Below, piece after piece: positions 14,849 to 23,441 of a stretch of DNA of 35,460 nt. The notes below the pieces were generated by a model. That model was not told the DNA's origin. It searched no databases and saw only the letters and a list, made by a program, of their open reading frames with translations. The DNA is from an uncultured Lachnospiraceae bacterium (GTDB taxonomy: Bacteria; Bacillota; Clostridia; Lachnospirales; Lachnospiraceae), in contig CACZXG010000013.1 of assembly GCA_902785055.1 (NCBI GenBank), positions 1-35,460 on the forward strand. Reading direction: 5' to 3'. Within the stretch, counting starts at the first letter, position 1. Each line of letters begins with the position of its first letter. The position numbers and the translations under genes were made by a program.

Positions 14849-16552
14849 CTATTTTGCCTTCTCGAAGAGTTCATTCAGAAGGGCGCCGGTCATGGAGCCG
14901 GTCTGGTTGTAGATGATCTCGCCGTTGCGGCCAAGGACTACGGTGTGCGGAAGGATGGACGGGTTGGCGCCGCACAGGGTGTAGAGGCGGTCGTCGTCGG
15001 AGTCGATCGCGCAGGGGAGGCCGATTCCTTTTTTCGCAAGGAATTCAGTCACGTCCTCGAGCGGGTCGGAGGCGTGAATGATGAACACAACTGCATCGTC
15101 AGCATGGGCTTTTTGGAAGCTTTCGAATTCCGGAAGTTCCTGGACGCAGGGGCCGCAGTAGGTTGCCCACATGTTGAGGATGACGACTTTGCCGCGGTGG
15201 TCGGCCAGGTGGAACTGGGTTCCGTCAAGCTGCTCGGCAGTGAAGTCTGCCAGCTGATTGCCGATCGCGGTGCCTATAGGGGCGGTGCTTGCGTAGGTGC
15301 TGCCGGGAGCAGCGGTCTCGCCGGTCTGAGTGCCGTCAGCAGCCTGAGTGCCGTCAGCAGTCTGAGTGCCGTCAGCAGTCTGGGCAGCGTCACCGGCCTG
15401 AGTGCCGTCGGCAGCCTGAGCGGCGTCACCGGTCTGAGTGCCGTCAGCAGCCTGAGCGGCGTCACCGGTCTGAGTGCCGTCACCGGTCTGTGTGCCGTCA
15501 GCAACCTGAGCAGCGTCACCGGTCTGTGAAGCCACGTTTGCCGCCTGCGATTTGGGCAGGGAAGGATCTAACACGTTGAACCACAGGAGGGCAAAACATA
15601 GAACAACGAGGGCAGCTCCCCACGCGGTCTTTCCGTTTTTGGCGCGCTTTGCGGCGGAGTCTTCGCGGTCGTCGGCACAGCCGCAGGCAGGCGCGATGAG
15701 CGTGTGGGTTCCGCATTTGAGGGACAGGGCGTTCTGATTGCAGGCGCCCATGCACTTAGCGCAGTTGATGCACTCGTGGTCGCCGACATGGCGGACATCC
15801 ATCTTGCAGCTGCGCACGCAGGCGCCGCAGCCGTTGCAGCGGTTCTCATCTACTTTGACGCTGATGAGGGCCAGCTTGTTGAAGAGGCCGTAGATCGCGC
15901 CGAGGGGACAGATGAAGCGGCAGAAGGACCTGTAGCAGAAGATGCAGGCAGTTCCGATGATGATCATGATCACGAATTTGCGAGTGAAGAGGATCTTCAG
16001 CATCGCGAAGTAGCTCGTGTTCTTGGGGTTGGAGAGGAGGCCGATGGCGCCCTCAAAAGTACCCGCCGGACAGATGTATTTGCAAAAGCCCGGCACTGCC
16101 AGGTCGTGACGGACCCCGTACCACATGGGGACCGCGACGACGAAAACCGCAAGGATCACATATTTGAGATAGGAGAGCGCGCGCGTCACGCGGCTCTTTT
16201 TGATCTTGGGAGTCGGGATCTTGTGCAGGAGTTCCTGGATCAGGCCCAGGGGGCACAGCCATCCGCAGATCGTTCTGCCGAGAGACAGCCCGAAGATCAT
16301 GATAATGCCCAGCACATACCATCCGGCGCGGTGTCCGGAATAGGCGAGCGCGTTTTGGATCGAGCCCAGAGGGCAGGCTCCGGCGGCGCCGGGGCAGGAG
16401 TAGCAGTTAAAACCGGGGACGCAGACGGCTTTTGCCTTCCCCTGATAGATCTCTCCGTCGATAAAGCCGCGAAGGTGGGCATTGTAGAGGAGAGCGCTGT
16501 ATAGCTGAATCAGCTTCCGTTTGGAAGGGCGGTGGGCTTCCCACCATGTCAT
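14849..16552 (-). CDS. NapH-like 4Fe-4S membrane protein fused to a TlpA thioredoxin domain
   Basis: The 567-aa protein is a natural fusion. The first 230 residues form a NapH/YccM-like membrane part with Cys motifs CPGAAGACPLG, CGWLCPLG, CKYICPAG and CRFICPLG. Two 4Fe-4S ferredoxin sites follow (CNGCGACVRSC and CINCAKCMGAC). Then come one membrane helix near 310-328, a repetitive linker of about 95 residues, and a C-terminal TlpA/ResA-like domain with the CGPC site at about 466-469. The logical function is to bring electrons from cytoplasmic clusters across the membrane to an external disulfide carrier. The ATG at 16552 starts four bases after the stop of the upstream gene; a TTG at 16603 behind AAGGA, overlapping that gene, is a real alternative. 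Clostridial homologues usually lie beside a CD1871A protein, as here. Confidence 0.88.
   Translation of the reverse strand: MTWWEAHRPSKRKLIQLYSALLYNAHLRGFIDGEIYQGKAKAVCVPGFNCYSCPGAAGACPLGSIQNALAYSGHRAGWYVLGIIMIFGLSLGRTICGWLCPLGLIQELLHKIPTPKIKKSRVTRALSYLKYVILAVFVVAVPMWYGVRHDLAVPGFCKYICPAGTFEGAIGLLSNPKNTSYFAMLKILFTRKFVIMIIIGTACIFCYRSFCRFICPLGAIYGLFNKLALISVKVDENRCNGCGACVRSCKMDVRHVGDHECINCAKCMGACNQNALSLKCGTHTLIAPACGCADDREDSAAKRAKNGKTAWGAALVVLCFALLWFNVLDPSLPKSQAANVASQTGDAAQVADGTQTGDGTQTGDAAQAADGTQTGDAAQAADGTQAGDAAQTADGTQTADGTQAADGTQTGETAAPGSTYASTAPIGTAIGNQLADFTAEQLDGTQFHLADHRGKVVILNMWATYCGPCVQELPEFESFQKAHADDAVVFIIHASDPLEDVTEFLAKKGIGLPCAIDSDDDRLYTLCGANPSILPHTVVLGRNGEIIYNQTGSMTGALLNELFEKAK
15300..15530 (-). 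repeat. In-frame 36-bp-type repeats coding the linker of the 4Fe-4S/TlpA protein
   Basis: The stretch codes for repeated blocks of the type DGTQTGDAAQAA on the minus strand, with units of 12 codons and shorter ones of 6. All lengths are multiples of three, so copy number can change without loss of frame. It spans the flexible linker between the membrane helix and the thioredoxin domain. Confidence 0.8.
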
Positions 16553-16556
16553 TGTA

Positions 16557-17435
16557 TTATCCAAGGCCGACACACTCCGTACATATTCTGATTGCTTTGA
16601 CAAGGACGTCCTTCATGCTTCCGTTCTGAACGCCCAGTACAACGAAAATAACCGCCGCGACTAAAAGCACTCGCCGAATGATGACCCGCCTGCGGGCGGT
16701 CTCCGGGGAGGTGTTATACAGCGGGGCGGCAGCTTTTGATGCGCTCGGCGCCTTCGCTGATTCGGCGCCGGCACTCGGCGCTTCCGCAGTCTTCGCTGAT
16801 TCGGCGGCAGCTTTTGCTGCTTTCGCGGCCTTCGCTGCAGCGGCCTCTTTCATGAGGGCGGTGGCTGCGTCCGCCTCGCGCTGCATGCTTTTGCCCTGAA
16901 GGACAGTGGTGACGATCAGGCAGGCGAGCCCCAGAACCGTCCACGGCACGACATAGGCGATCATGGAGACGATGCTGTGATCAAGCCCCTCCGCATCTGT
17001 CAGCGCGAAGTGTGCGCCGTTTGTGATGTAAAGGAGGATCGGGATCATACAGACCGCGAATCCGATCCAGCCGCCGAGCCGGAGTTTCTTCTGCAGGGCT
17101 CGCTCTTTGGCCATCTCTTCAGAAGGCTGGGCGACGCGCGCGCAAACCAGGTCCCGCGCCCGTTCGACGTCCTGAACAGGCTTGTCCGCCTCCTCGTCCT
17201 TGATGTCCTTGACAAGACTGTATACGGTCATGGCAAAAGACAGAAGGAACAGAGGAAGGATCGGCATCAGAGCGGCAGTGACTTTTTCTCTTGTGTAGAT
17301 CCATTCGGATGGGTGCCCGGCCGCCTGATAGGCGCTGCCGTCGATGAAGATCCGGACTGCGGACGATGCGAGCAAAACAGCGATCAGCACGCACAGCGCG
17401 GTCTGGACCCATAGAAATATTTTGTTTTTCACCAT
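16557..17435 (-). CDS. Membrane protein with C-terminal CD1871A-like CXXC domain
   Basis: The 292-aa protein has an N-terminal helix (about 6-32), further helices near 55-75, 120-140 and 155-180, an Ala/Lys/Ser-rich cytoplasmic linker (about 195-245), and a last helix followed by GSMKDVLVKAIRICTECVGLG. That end is the complete signature of the CD1871A family, normally a separate protein of some 50-60 residues whose CxxC follows one helix. Here it is joined to a longer four-helix part, a fusion I do not know from elsewhere. AAGGAG precedes ATGGTG. The next gene (4Fe-4S/TlpA) starts within a few bases of its stop, so both are surely co-expressed and probably work together in a membrane thiol/electron pathway. 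Confidence 0.78.
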   Translation of the reverse strand: MVKNKIFLWVQTALCVLIAVLLASSAVRIFIDGSAYQAAGHPSEWIYTREKVTAALMPILPLFLLSFAMTVYSLVKDIKDEEADKPVQDVERARDLVCARVAQPSEEMAKERALQKKLRLGGWIGFAVCMIPILLYITNGAHFALTDAEGLDHSIVSMIAYVVPWTVLGLACLIVTTVLQGKSMQREADAATALMKEAAAAKAAKAAKAAAESAKTAEAPSAGAESAKAPSASKAAAPLYNTSPETARRRVIIRRVLLVAAVIFVVLGVQNGSMKDVLVKAIRICTECVGLG

Positions 17436-17527
17436 GGAATACTCCTTATTTCGTAAAAAATATAATTACATAAGGTTATTATATCACCATATTTTCAGTT
17501 GGCGACTGCGAGGATCATATCTGTGTT

Positions 17528-17562
17528 TTGACAGATTTCTATAGCAGATTATGTTGTATAAT
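17528..17562 (+). promoter_or_regulatory. Weak candidate promoter for the GDPD gene
   Basis: A perfect TATAAT at 17557-17562 lies 35 bases before the start codon. The only good -35 word, TTGACA at 17528-17533, is 23 bases away, which is too far for normal sigma-A. Either another -35 is used or the promoter is activator-dependent. Confidence 0.25.
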
Positions 17563-17597
17563 AGATGGGCTGAAAAGTGTACGGGAGGTATTTGCTG

Positions 17598-19463
17598 ATG
17601 AAAAACTTTTTTGGTGGGACGAAGGACTGGTTTTTTACAGTCATGAAGCCCTTCGGGCTGATGAAGAAGAACTTTGGAAACATAATAGCGTTTGAAGTGA
17701 ACTTCAGGCTCTTCACTTTTTTTGTGCTGTTTCCCACAATGACATGTCTGGAGAGGCTTTGGCTTGTCGGCAATAAAACGACGGTCATTACGTGGGCCAA
17801 CCTGTTTGACATTATCAAAAATCCGTTTACATGGGTCGTGCTCATCCTTCTGGGACTTCTTCTGGTCGCGGGGACAATGTTCGAGCAGTTTGCGCTCTAT
17901 GATACACTGCACGCTTGCAAATGCGGACAGAAAAGAACGCTGAAACAGATCTTCTCGGCAGGCTTTGATCTGTGGGCGGAAAGGCTGAGTGTTGAAAATC
18001 TGCTGCTCCTGCCCTACACGATCCTTGTGCTGCGCTTCGGAACTCTGACCGGAGATGTGTCCAGTGTCGTCACGGTACTCAAGATCCCCGGTTTCATTCT
18101 TGAGGATTTCCACAAGCACAATTGGGAGAAAGTTGCTTTTCTGTGCTTCCAGGTGATCGCAATTTATTGCTTCCTTCGCTGGATCTACTCGATCCCTGTC
18201 ATGATGGAAGAGGACGAGAAGAGTTTTGTGACCGCCTGTAAGAAGAGCGCCGCGATGACTAAAGGCAAGCATGTGATCAAGGTCGGCTTCATCGCGCTCG
18301 GATGGTTGCTTTTGGTATGCTTCCTTTATTACGCCGGTACTGCCGCGATCGTAGGCATATGGTTCCTTCTGACCATCTGGCTGATGCCCGGGCAGACGCC
18401 GAACTTCAACACATTTTTCGCGCAGCGGTTCACGCCGACCGGCACTTTATTCTATATTTTCTTTTTGTGGGTCATAACTCCCATGCTGGCGTCGTCTTTC
18501 CAGTGCGCCTATTACAAAAGAAAAGAGGAACTGGGAGAGCCTATCAAGGATTATACAGAGCCGCCTCACTTCATTCGGAAATATCCGGTCCTGAAATGGG
18601 CAATCGTGGGACTGTGCGCGATCGCTTTATTTTTCTCGGGTCCCAGAAGATTCGCTCAGATCAAGTGGATGCTGGATACGGACTGCGGGGTTCCCATGAT
18701 CATGGCGCACCGCGGCTACTCGGCCAAAGCGCCTGAAAACACGATGCCCGCCTTCAAGATGTGCATGGACGAGGGCTTTACGGCTGCCGAGCTGGACGTG
18801 CAAATGCTCGCGGACGGGACGATCATTGTCATGCATGACGACAATCTCAAAAGAACCACGGGCCTCGACAAGAATGTATGGGAAGTAACCTACGACGAGA
18901 TCAAAGACCTCGACAACGGCTCTTTCTTCAGTTCGGACTTCGCGGGGACGAAGATCCCCACACTGGATGAAGTCCTCAAACTTGCCGGAAGCGGAGACAG
19001 GAAGCTCTATCTCAACATCGAGATCAAGCGGAACGGACACGACGACGGGATCACACAGAAAGTAGTAGATATCATCCTGGACAACAACTACCTGGACAAC
19101 TGCGACATAACTTCCCAGGACTATTCGACGCTCGAAGAAGTCCGCGAGTACAACCCGCATGTGCTCACCGCCTACACCTCCGTGATCGGAATCGGCGAAA
19201 TGGAATCCCTTGACGCGGCGGACATCATCAGTATTCAGGAAACTTTCGCCACCTTTGAAAACGTGGAGCGGCTCCACCGAGCCGGCAAGCGCGTCTTCGT
19301 CTGGACAGTCAACGAGAAGGAGACGATGAAGAAGCTTGTCAGCCTCAATGTCGACGCGATCCTCACGAACGACCCGGCTCTGTGCAAAACAGTGACGGAC
19401 CAGTACAGTTCGGACATGATGAACATGGTGCAGAGGGTGAGATCGGCGTTTGCGTTCTTGTGA
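17598..19463 (+). CDS. Membrane-anchored glycerophosphodiester phosphodiesterase
   Basis: The 621-aa protein joins a membrane domain of about 335 residues with some seven to eight hydrophobic segments (the GPDPase_memb type) to a C-terminal GDPD barrel. The barrel begins MIMAHRGYSAKAPENT, then has AELDVQMLADG, VMHDDNLKRTT and LNIEIKRN, i.e. the catalytic His pair and metal-binding Glu/Asp residues of GDPD enzymes, which cut glycerophosphodiesters to glycerol 3-phosphate and an alcohol. Family members of this size act at the cell surface on lipids or teichoic-acid glycerol phosphate. GGGAGG lies before the ATG at 17598; an in-frame GTG at 17577 overlaps that site and is less likely. It stands alone, followed by a repeat array. 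Confidence 0.9.
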   Translation: MKNFFGGTKDWFFTVMKPFGLMKKNFGNIIAFEVNFRLFTFFVLFPTMTCLERLWLVGNKTTVITWANLFDIIKNPFTWVVLILLGLLLVAGTMFEQFALYDTLHACKCGQKRTLKQIFSAGFDLWAERLSVENLLLLPYTILVLRFGTLTGDVSSVVTVLKIPGFILEDFHKHNWEKVAFLCFQVIAIYCFLRWIYSIPVMMEEDEKSFVTACKKSAAMTKGKHVIKVGFIALGWLLLVCFLYYAGTAAIVGIWFLLTIWLMPGQTPNFNTFFAQRFTPTGTLFYIFFLWVITPMLASSFQCAYYKRKEELGEPIKDYTEPPHFIRKYPVLKWAIVGLCAIALFFSGPRRFAQIKWMLDTDCGVPMIMAHRGYSAKAPENTMPAFKMCMDEGFTAAELDVQMLADGTIIVMHDDNLKRTTGLDKNVWEVTYDEIKDLDNGSFFSSDFAGTKIPTLDEVLKLAGSGDRKLYLNIEIKRNGHDDGITQKVVDIILDNNYLDNCDITSQDYSTLEEVREYNPHVLTAYTSVIGIGEMESLDAADIISIQETFATFENVERLHRAGKRVFVWTVNEKETMKKLVSLNVDAILTNDPALCKTVTDQYSSDMMNMVQRVRSAFAFL

Positions 19464-19485
19464 TGTGAGGGCTGTTGGGGTTGCT

Positions 19486-19980
19486 GGAGGCTTCTGGTGG
19501 TGCTTCTGGGGTGCCTTTTTAGCGGAGTTGTGCTTCTGGTGGCGCGAATTTTTGCCGGATTTGTGTTTCCGGTGGCGCAAATTTTCCCGGGTGTCCATCG
19601 GATTTGCCTTTTTTTCTGTGAGGATGGAGCCTATTTGGGCGCTTTTTGCCGGTGGCTACATCGGATTTCGTGCATAGCTTGATGTGGATGGGGCTTATTT
19701 TGGCACTTTTTGCCGGTGGCTACATCGGATTTCGTGTAGGGCTTGATGTGGATGGAGCTCATTTTAGTGCTTTTTGCCGGTGGCTACATCGGATTAGTGG
19801 CATAGCCGTAGGTGGATGGAGAGTTTGTTCACAAGGAAGCTTTTCCATACCATCGGAATTGTCGTAAGCCGTAAGTGGATGTAGGATTTGTGCCTGAGCA
19901 CTTTTTTGCAATACATCCGATTTTTCTCTAAACAATAGTGGATGGAGAGTTGTTTGCTGTCCATCCGATGGAGATGGGTC
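19486..19980 (+). repeat. Tandem repeat array 1, about 64-bp units
   Basis: This non-coding stretch fills the 595 bases between the GDPD stop and the TIR gene. At least six units begin with GGATGGAG or a variant at 19622, 19686, 19750, 19814, 19877 and 19940, a period of 63-64 bases. Each has a T-rich centre with CTTTTT and the word CATCGGATT about 40 bases into the unit. The first three are nearly identical, the later ones drift. Before them, 19501-19590 holds imperfect 30-33 base repeats around TGCTTCTGGTGGCGC. No spacers and no constant palindrome of the CRISPR kind are present. The same family recurs at 28364-28870. Confidence 0.85.
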
Positions 19981-19992
19981 ACATACTATTAA

Positions 19993-20034
19993 AAAACTTC
20001 CCGGAAGATGGAATACCATCAACCGGGAAGTTTT
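19993..20034 (-). terminator. Two-tier intrinsic terminator of the TIR gene
   Basis: AAAACTTCCCGG (19993-20004) pairs with CCGGGAAGTTTT (20023-20034), and GATGG pairs with CCATC inside the loop. On the minus strand the stem ends in a run of T's; on the plus strand TTTTCTT follows, so it may stop traffic from both sides. Confidence 0.85.
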
Positions 20035-20058
20035 CTTACTCTAAAGCTGCAATCAGAA

Positions 20059-21459
20059 TCATTCCATATAAGAATTGATCTTCACATAATCAAGTTCGTT
20101 GTATAGTGTCTGATACTGCTCCAGGATTCTCTCATTATTGGCGTAGGCCTGGAAATCAGTGGGGAACATAAGGAAGAAGTAGCCTTCCGATGTCTTGCCA
20201 AGGTCCATGAAAGAAGGATAGACTTTGTAATCCTGTGTGGGATCAAGGCACAGTCTGAAGAGATAGCCGGCGTTGTCCATACCGTCTACGGCCCAGGCTT
20301 CTCTGCTGGCTGTGTGGTAGAAAGTGACGCGATCGCCTTCATCTATAACTGTTACCTGAGAGCCCCAGGATGCGGGCATCACGATGCGCGGGCCGCGGTC
20401 GAAAGCATAGGTGGTGCTTTCTTCACTGCGGGTGATGGTGTAGTCCCAAGTGGCTGCAGTCGTGTCAGCAGCGGGCTCATCTGTTGTATTCGTGGTGGTG
20501 TCAGCGCCATTCTGGGCGGTGGTGTCAGCGACTTGAGTGGACGCGTCATTCTGAGTGCCAGCCTGAGCATCAGTTTGAGAGGCAGCATTCGCATCGTTTT
20601 GCGCATCAGAACCTGCGTTATTCTGCGCGGCAGCATTGGCGTCATCCTGAGTTCCTGAGCCGGTATCATCTTGAACAGTCGTTGCTGTTACTGCATTCTC
20701 AGGCTCTGCATTTTTCTTCTTTCCGGGGTTTACGAGGAAGAAGATTACCAGGACAGCGACGCAGGCGCCTGCGATGAGAGCAATCTTATTAGGAGCAAGT
20801 TTGGCGCCAGCAGCAGAAGTCCGCGAAGTTCCAACAGAAGAAGTCACAGAAGGCCCTGAACCAGAAGTACTGCCGGCAGCAGAAGAAGTTCCGGAAGCTC
20901 CCATGCGCCCGGAAGCGGCTCCACGCGCCGCAGATGCATCTGCAGCTTTCGCTGAAACCGAACCCCCGGTATGAGCGGCAGCTGCGCCGCTTTCAACTAC
21001 GCCGCTTCCAGCCGCGCCGCTTTCGCCCGCGGCCCGCTTGCAGGGGCGCAGGTGCTGGCAGGTCTCGATTTTGTCGAGGAAGCGCTCCTCGGAGTCGTAG
21101 GTGTAGTAGAGGACGCTCTGCTGGGAGGAGAGCTGCAGCTCGAGGCCGACAGGGAGTTCTATGTCCTCCATGTAGATGGTAAGGACGGGCTTGTTCTTGG
21201 AAAGGGCGAAGTTGATCTCTCTGCGGCAGTTTACGCTGTTAACTGCGCTGGGGGTGAGAACTGAGAGCACCATTTCCGCGCCCAGCAGGTGGTTGGCGAT
21301 GTATTCGGGCCACTCGGAGCCGGGCTCGATGCCCTCGTCGTACCAGATTCGGTAGCCTCTTTCATTGAGCTGTTCGACGAGGCGGAATACAACGGCGCTG
21401 TCTTTGTGGGCGTAGCTGACGAAAATATAAGGTTCTTTTCCTTCGTAAGCCGGAATCAT
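20059..21459 (-). CDS. TIR domain protein with transmembrane helix and extracytoplasmic domain
   Basis: The 466-aa protein starts with a TIR domain (about 8-135): YIFVSYAHKDS, GYRIWYDEGIEPGSEW and SVNCRREINFAL, where Glu81 sits at the place of the catalytic Glu of NAD-cleaving TIRs. A Gly/Ala/Ser linker leads to a single membrane helix at 225-245. Beyond it lie an Asn/Asp/Gln/Ala-rich repetitive spacer (250-335) and a folded domain (335-466) with IVMPASWGSQVTV and GYFFLMFPTDF, a beta-rich form seen in Lachnospiraceae surface lipoproteins. TIR should face the cytoplasm and the last domain the outside. GGGAGG lies before the ATG. It has no partner gene and a strong terminator. A sensor that passes an external signal to a TIR enzyme or scaffold is the natural inference; enzyme activity is unproven. 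Confidence 0.85.
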   Translation of the reverse strand: MIPAYEGKEPYIFVSYAHKDSAVVFRLVEQLNERGYRIWYDEGIEPGSEWPEYIANHLLGAEMVLSVLTPSAVNSVNCRREINFALSKNKPVLTIYMEDIELPVGLELQLSSQQSVLYYTYDSEERFLDKIETCQHLRPCKRAAGESGAAGSGVVESGAAAAHTGGSVSAKAADASAARGAASGRMGASGTSSAAGSTSGSGPSVTSSVGTSRTSAAGAKLAPNKIALIAGACVAVLVIFFLVNPGKKKNAEPENAVTATTVQDDTGSGTQDDANAAAQNNAGSDAQNDANAASQTDAQAGTQNDASTQVADTTAQNGADTTTNTTDEPAADTTAATWDYTITRSEESTTYAFDRGPRIVMPASWGSQVTVIDEGDRVTFYHTASREAWAVDGMDNAGYLFRLCLDPTQDYKVYPSFMDLGKTSEGYFFLMFPTDFQAYANNERILEQYQTLYNELDYVKINSYME

Positions 21460-21490
21460 GTAATGCCTCCCTATAATGAACTAAGATAAT

Positions 21491-21523
21491 CAACCTCCCA
21501 ACTCATAGTGAGATGGGAGGTTG
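21491..21523 (-). terminator. Hairpin downstream of cstA
   Basis: CAACCTCCCA (21491-21500) pairs with TGGGAGGTTG (21514-21523), and CTCA/TGAG extend it in the loop. On the minus strand it is followed by ATTATCTT, a poor T tract. It lies 120 bases past the cstA stop and before the TIR start, so it is either a weak terminator or a leader structure for the TIR gene. Confidence 0.45.
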
Positions 21524-21639
21524 AAGACGCATTAACCGGATAGCGCGGCAGCTCTGCGCTGCGGCGGGCGGAGTGTCTCCACTCAGATTATATACTGAAT
21601 TGAGACTACGTTCAATTATCCGTGAATATGCGGTTGTAT

Positions 21640-23385
21640 TTAGTTCTTCTTCTTCGCCTGCGCGGAAAGGGTGCGGAAGGCGATGATGGCGAGGACGACT
21701 GCCAGCACAACGAGCAGGATCGCGATCATTGCCTGGATGTAGTTCCAGATGTCTCCGCCGGCGGAAAGCTTAGCGGTGATGGTCTGGAGCAGGGAAGCGA
21801 TCGTGACGACCAGCATGAAGCACATGGGGATGAAGAACATCTTGTTGTTTCTGCCGATATCGCCGAGCCACGCGCAGACAGCGATCAGGCCGAGAGCGGC
21901 GAGGAGCTGGTTGGCTGCACCGAAGAGGGGCCATATTTTGGCATATCCGGTCATGCCGAGCGCGATGCCCAGGACAACGGTGACTGCTGTCGCGAAGTAA
22001 GGATTTACGAGGATCTTCCTGCCGTCTTTGACATCTTCAGGGGTCTCGCCGTCGACAAGCCAGAATTCCTGGAACATGTAGCGGGCCAGGCGGGTCGCGG
22101 TGTCGAGGGAGGTCAGGCAAAATACTGAGACCGCCAGGACGAGCATCTGGTACATGATGTTCTGGACGCCTTCATTTGTGAAGGAACCGATCATCCTGGA
22201 GATACCGGTCGCGAAGACTGCTGTGGGGGACGCGAAAGCGGAGGCCAGTTTGCCGGTCTCAGCGGACATCTCGCCGACGGCGTCTGTCCAGACATATCCG
22301 ACTGCGCACAGGGACAGGACTGCGACTACGCACTCGATGAGCATTGCGCCGTAGCCGATGGGCTGCGCGTCGCGCTCGTTGTCGATCTGCTTGGCGGTTG
22401 TTCCGGAGGAAACCAGTGAGTGGAAACCGGAGATAGCGCCGCATGCGATCGTGATGAACAGGGCAGGGAATACGCTGCCGGTGGTGAAGAGGCCGTTGCC
22501 TTTTGCTTCAGCGAGGCCGAAAGCGGGGATCGCGAGGGATCCTGTTCCGGTGAAGGTCGCGCCCAGAACGCCGATCACGGAGACGACGATCATGAAGTAG
22601 AGAAGGTAAGAACTCAGATAGTCACGGGGCTGCAGGAGGATCCATACAGGAGTGACGGACGCGATCAGGATGTAGAGGCCAAGGAGCCACATCCATGTGT
22701 TGTAGGAAAGCGCTACCGGATGGAAATTGAGGCCGATGAACACGATCGCTACGATTCCGACGATACCGATCAGGGTCGCGGGGCCGACAGATACGTTGCG
22801 GCGATATACGAGGAAGCCGAAGATCATAGCCAGCACGATGAACAGAAGAGAGATCATCGCTGTGGAGAGGTTCGCCTCAAGAGCCGCGCCTTCACGCATA
22901 GCGCCCGCGGATGTAGTTGTTCCGAATGTATTTGCAACAATGGAAGCGAAAGCGGCAACTACCAGAAGCAGTGTAAGGTAACTGAAGATGATGAACAGCC
23001 GCTTAGCGGTGCGGCCCATGGAACCGGAAATAACTTCGCCGATGGACTGGCCTTTGTGGCGTATTGAGGCGAAGAGCGCGCCAAAATCGTGCACGCCGCC
23101 GAAGAAGATGCCTCCGATCACTACCCAGAGAAGGACGGGGACCCAGCCGAAGACTGCCGCCTGAATAGGGCCGTTGATCGGGCCCGCGCCGGCGATCGAG
23201 GAGAAGTGGTGTCCCATCAGAACGGGTGCTTTAGCGGGGACGTAGTCCATTCCGTCTTCGAGTTCATGAGCGGGGGTCTTGCGCTTGGGATCAATGCCCC
23301 ACTCTTTCGCAAGCCATCCGCCGTAGAAGACGTATCCCGCCAAAAGCAGGAGAATGGAAATGACCAGAATCACAGCTGCATTCAT
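21640..23385 (-). CDS. cstA: Carbon starvation protein A, peptide/pyruvate transporter
   Basis: The 581-aa protein has about 15-16 hydrophobic segments and the CstA landmarks: GHHFSSIAGAGPINGP near residue 59, FGWVPVLLWVVIGGIFFGGVHDF, GFHSLVSSGTTAKQI and the TSLDTATRLARY segment. CstA proteins carry peptides or pyruvate into the cell and are induced when carbon runs out; pyruvate uptake is shown for E. coli CstA/BtsT homologues. The length is that of the shorter Firmicutes branch. AAAGGAG precedes the ATG at 23385; the frame extends upstream eight codons without a site. It lies 56 bases after a DUF8052-like gene on the same strand, which may be on the same transcript. No LytTR-type regulator is present nearby. 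Confidence 0.93.
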   Translation of the reverse strand: MNAAVILVISILLLLAGYVFYGGWLAKEWGIDPKRKTPAHELEDGMDYVPAKAPVLMGHHFSSIAGAGPINGPIQAAVFGWVPVLLWVVIGGIFFGGVHDFGALFASIRHKGQSIGEVISGSMGRTAKRLFIIFSYLTLLLVVAAFASIVANTFGTTTSAGAMREGAALEANLSTAMISLLFIVLAMIFGFLVYRRNVSVGPATLIGIVGIVAIVFIGLNFHPVALSYNTWMWLLGLYILIASVTPVWILLQPRDYLSSYLLYFMIVVSVIGVLGATFTGTGSLAIPAFGLAEAKGNGLFTTGSVFPALFITIACGAISGFHSLVSSGTTAKQIDNERDAQPIGYGAMLIECVVAVLSLCAVGYVWTDAVGEMSAETGKLASAFASPTAVFATGISRMIGSFTNEGVQNIMYQMLVLAVSVFCLTSLDTATRLARYMFQEFWLVDGETPEDVKDGRKILVNPYFATAVTVVLGIALGMTGYAKIWPLFGAANQLLAALGLIAVCAWLGDIGRNNKMFFIPMCFMLVVTIASLLQTITAKLSAGGDIWNYIQAMIAILLVVLAVVLAIIAFRTLSAQAKKKN

Positions 23386-23441
23386 AATAAACTCCTTTCG
23401 CTCATGCATTTACTGCGTGTTACTATATACACAGTGAGGCC

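Noticed and set aside
14945-15529. A 194-codon plus-strand frame rich in Ser/Leu/Gly repeats
   Set aside because: It is the antisense of the repetitive linker and thioredoxin part of the 4Fe-4S/TlpA gene, which has clear family motifs.
20314-21264. Several plus-strand frames opposite the TIR gene
   Set aside because: They mirror the low-complexity stalk of the TIR protein and have no ribosome sites or family features.
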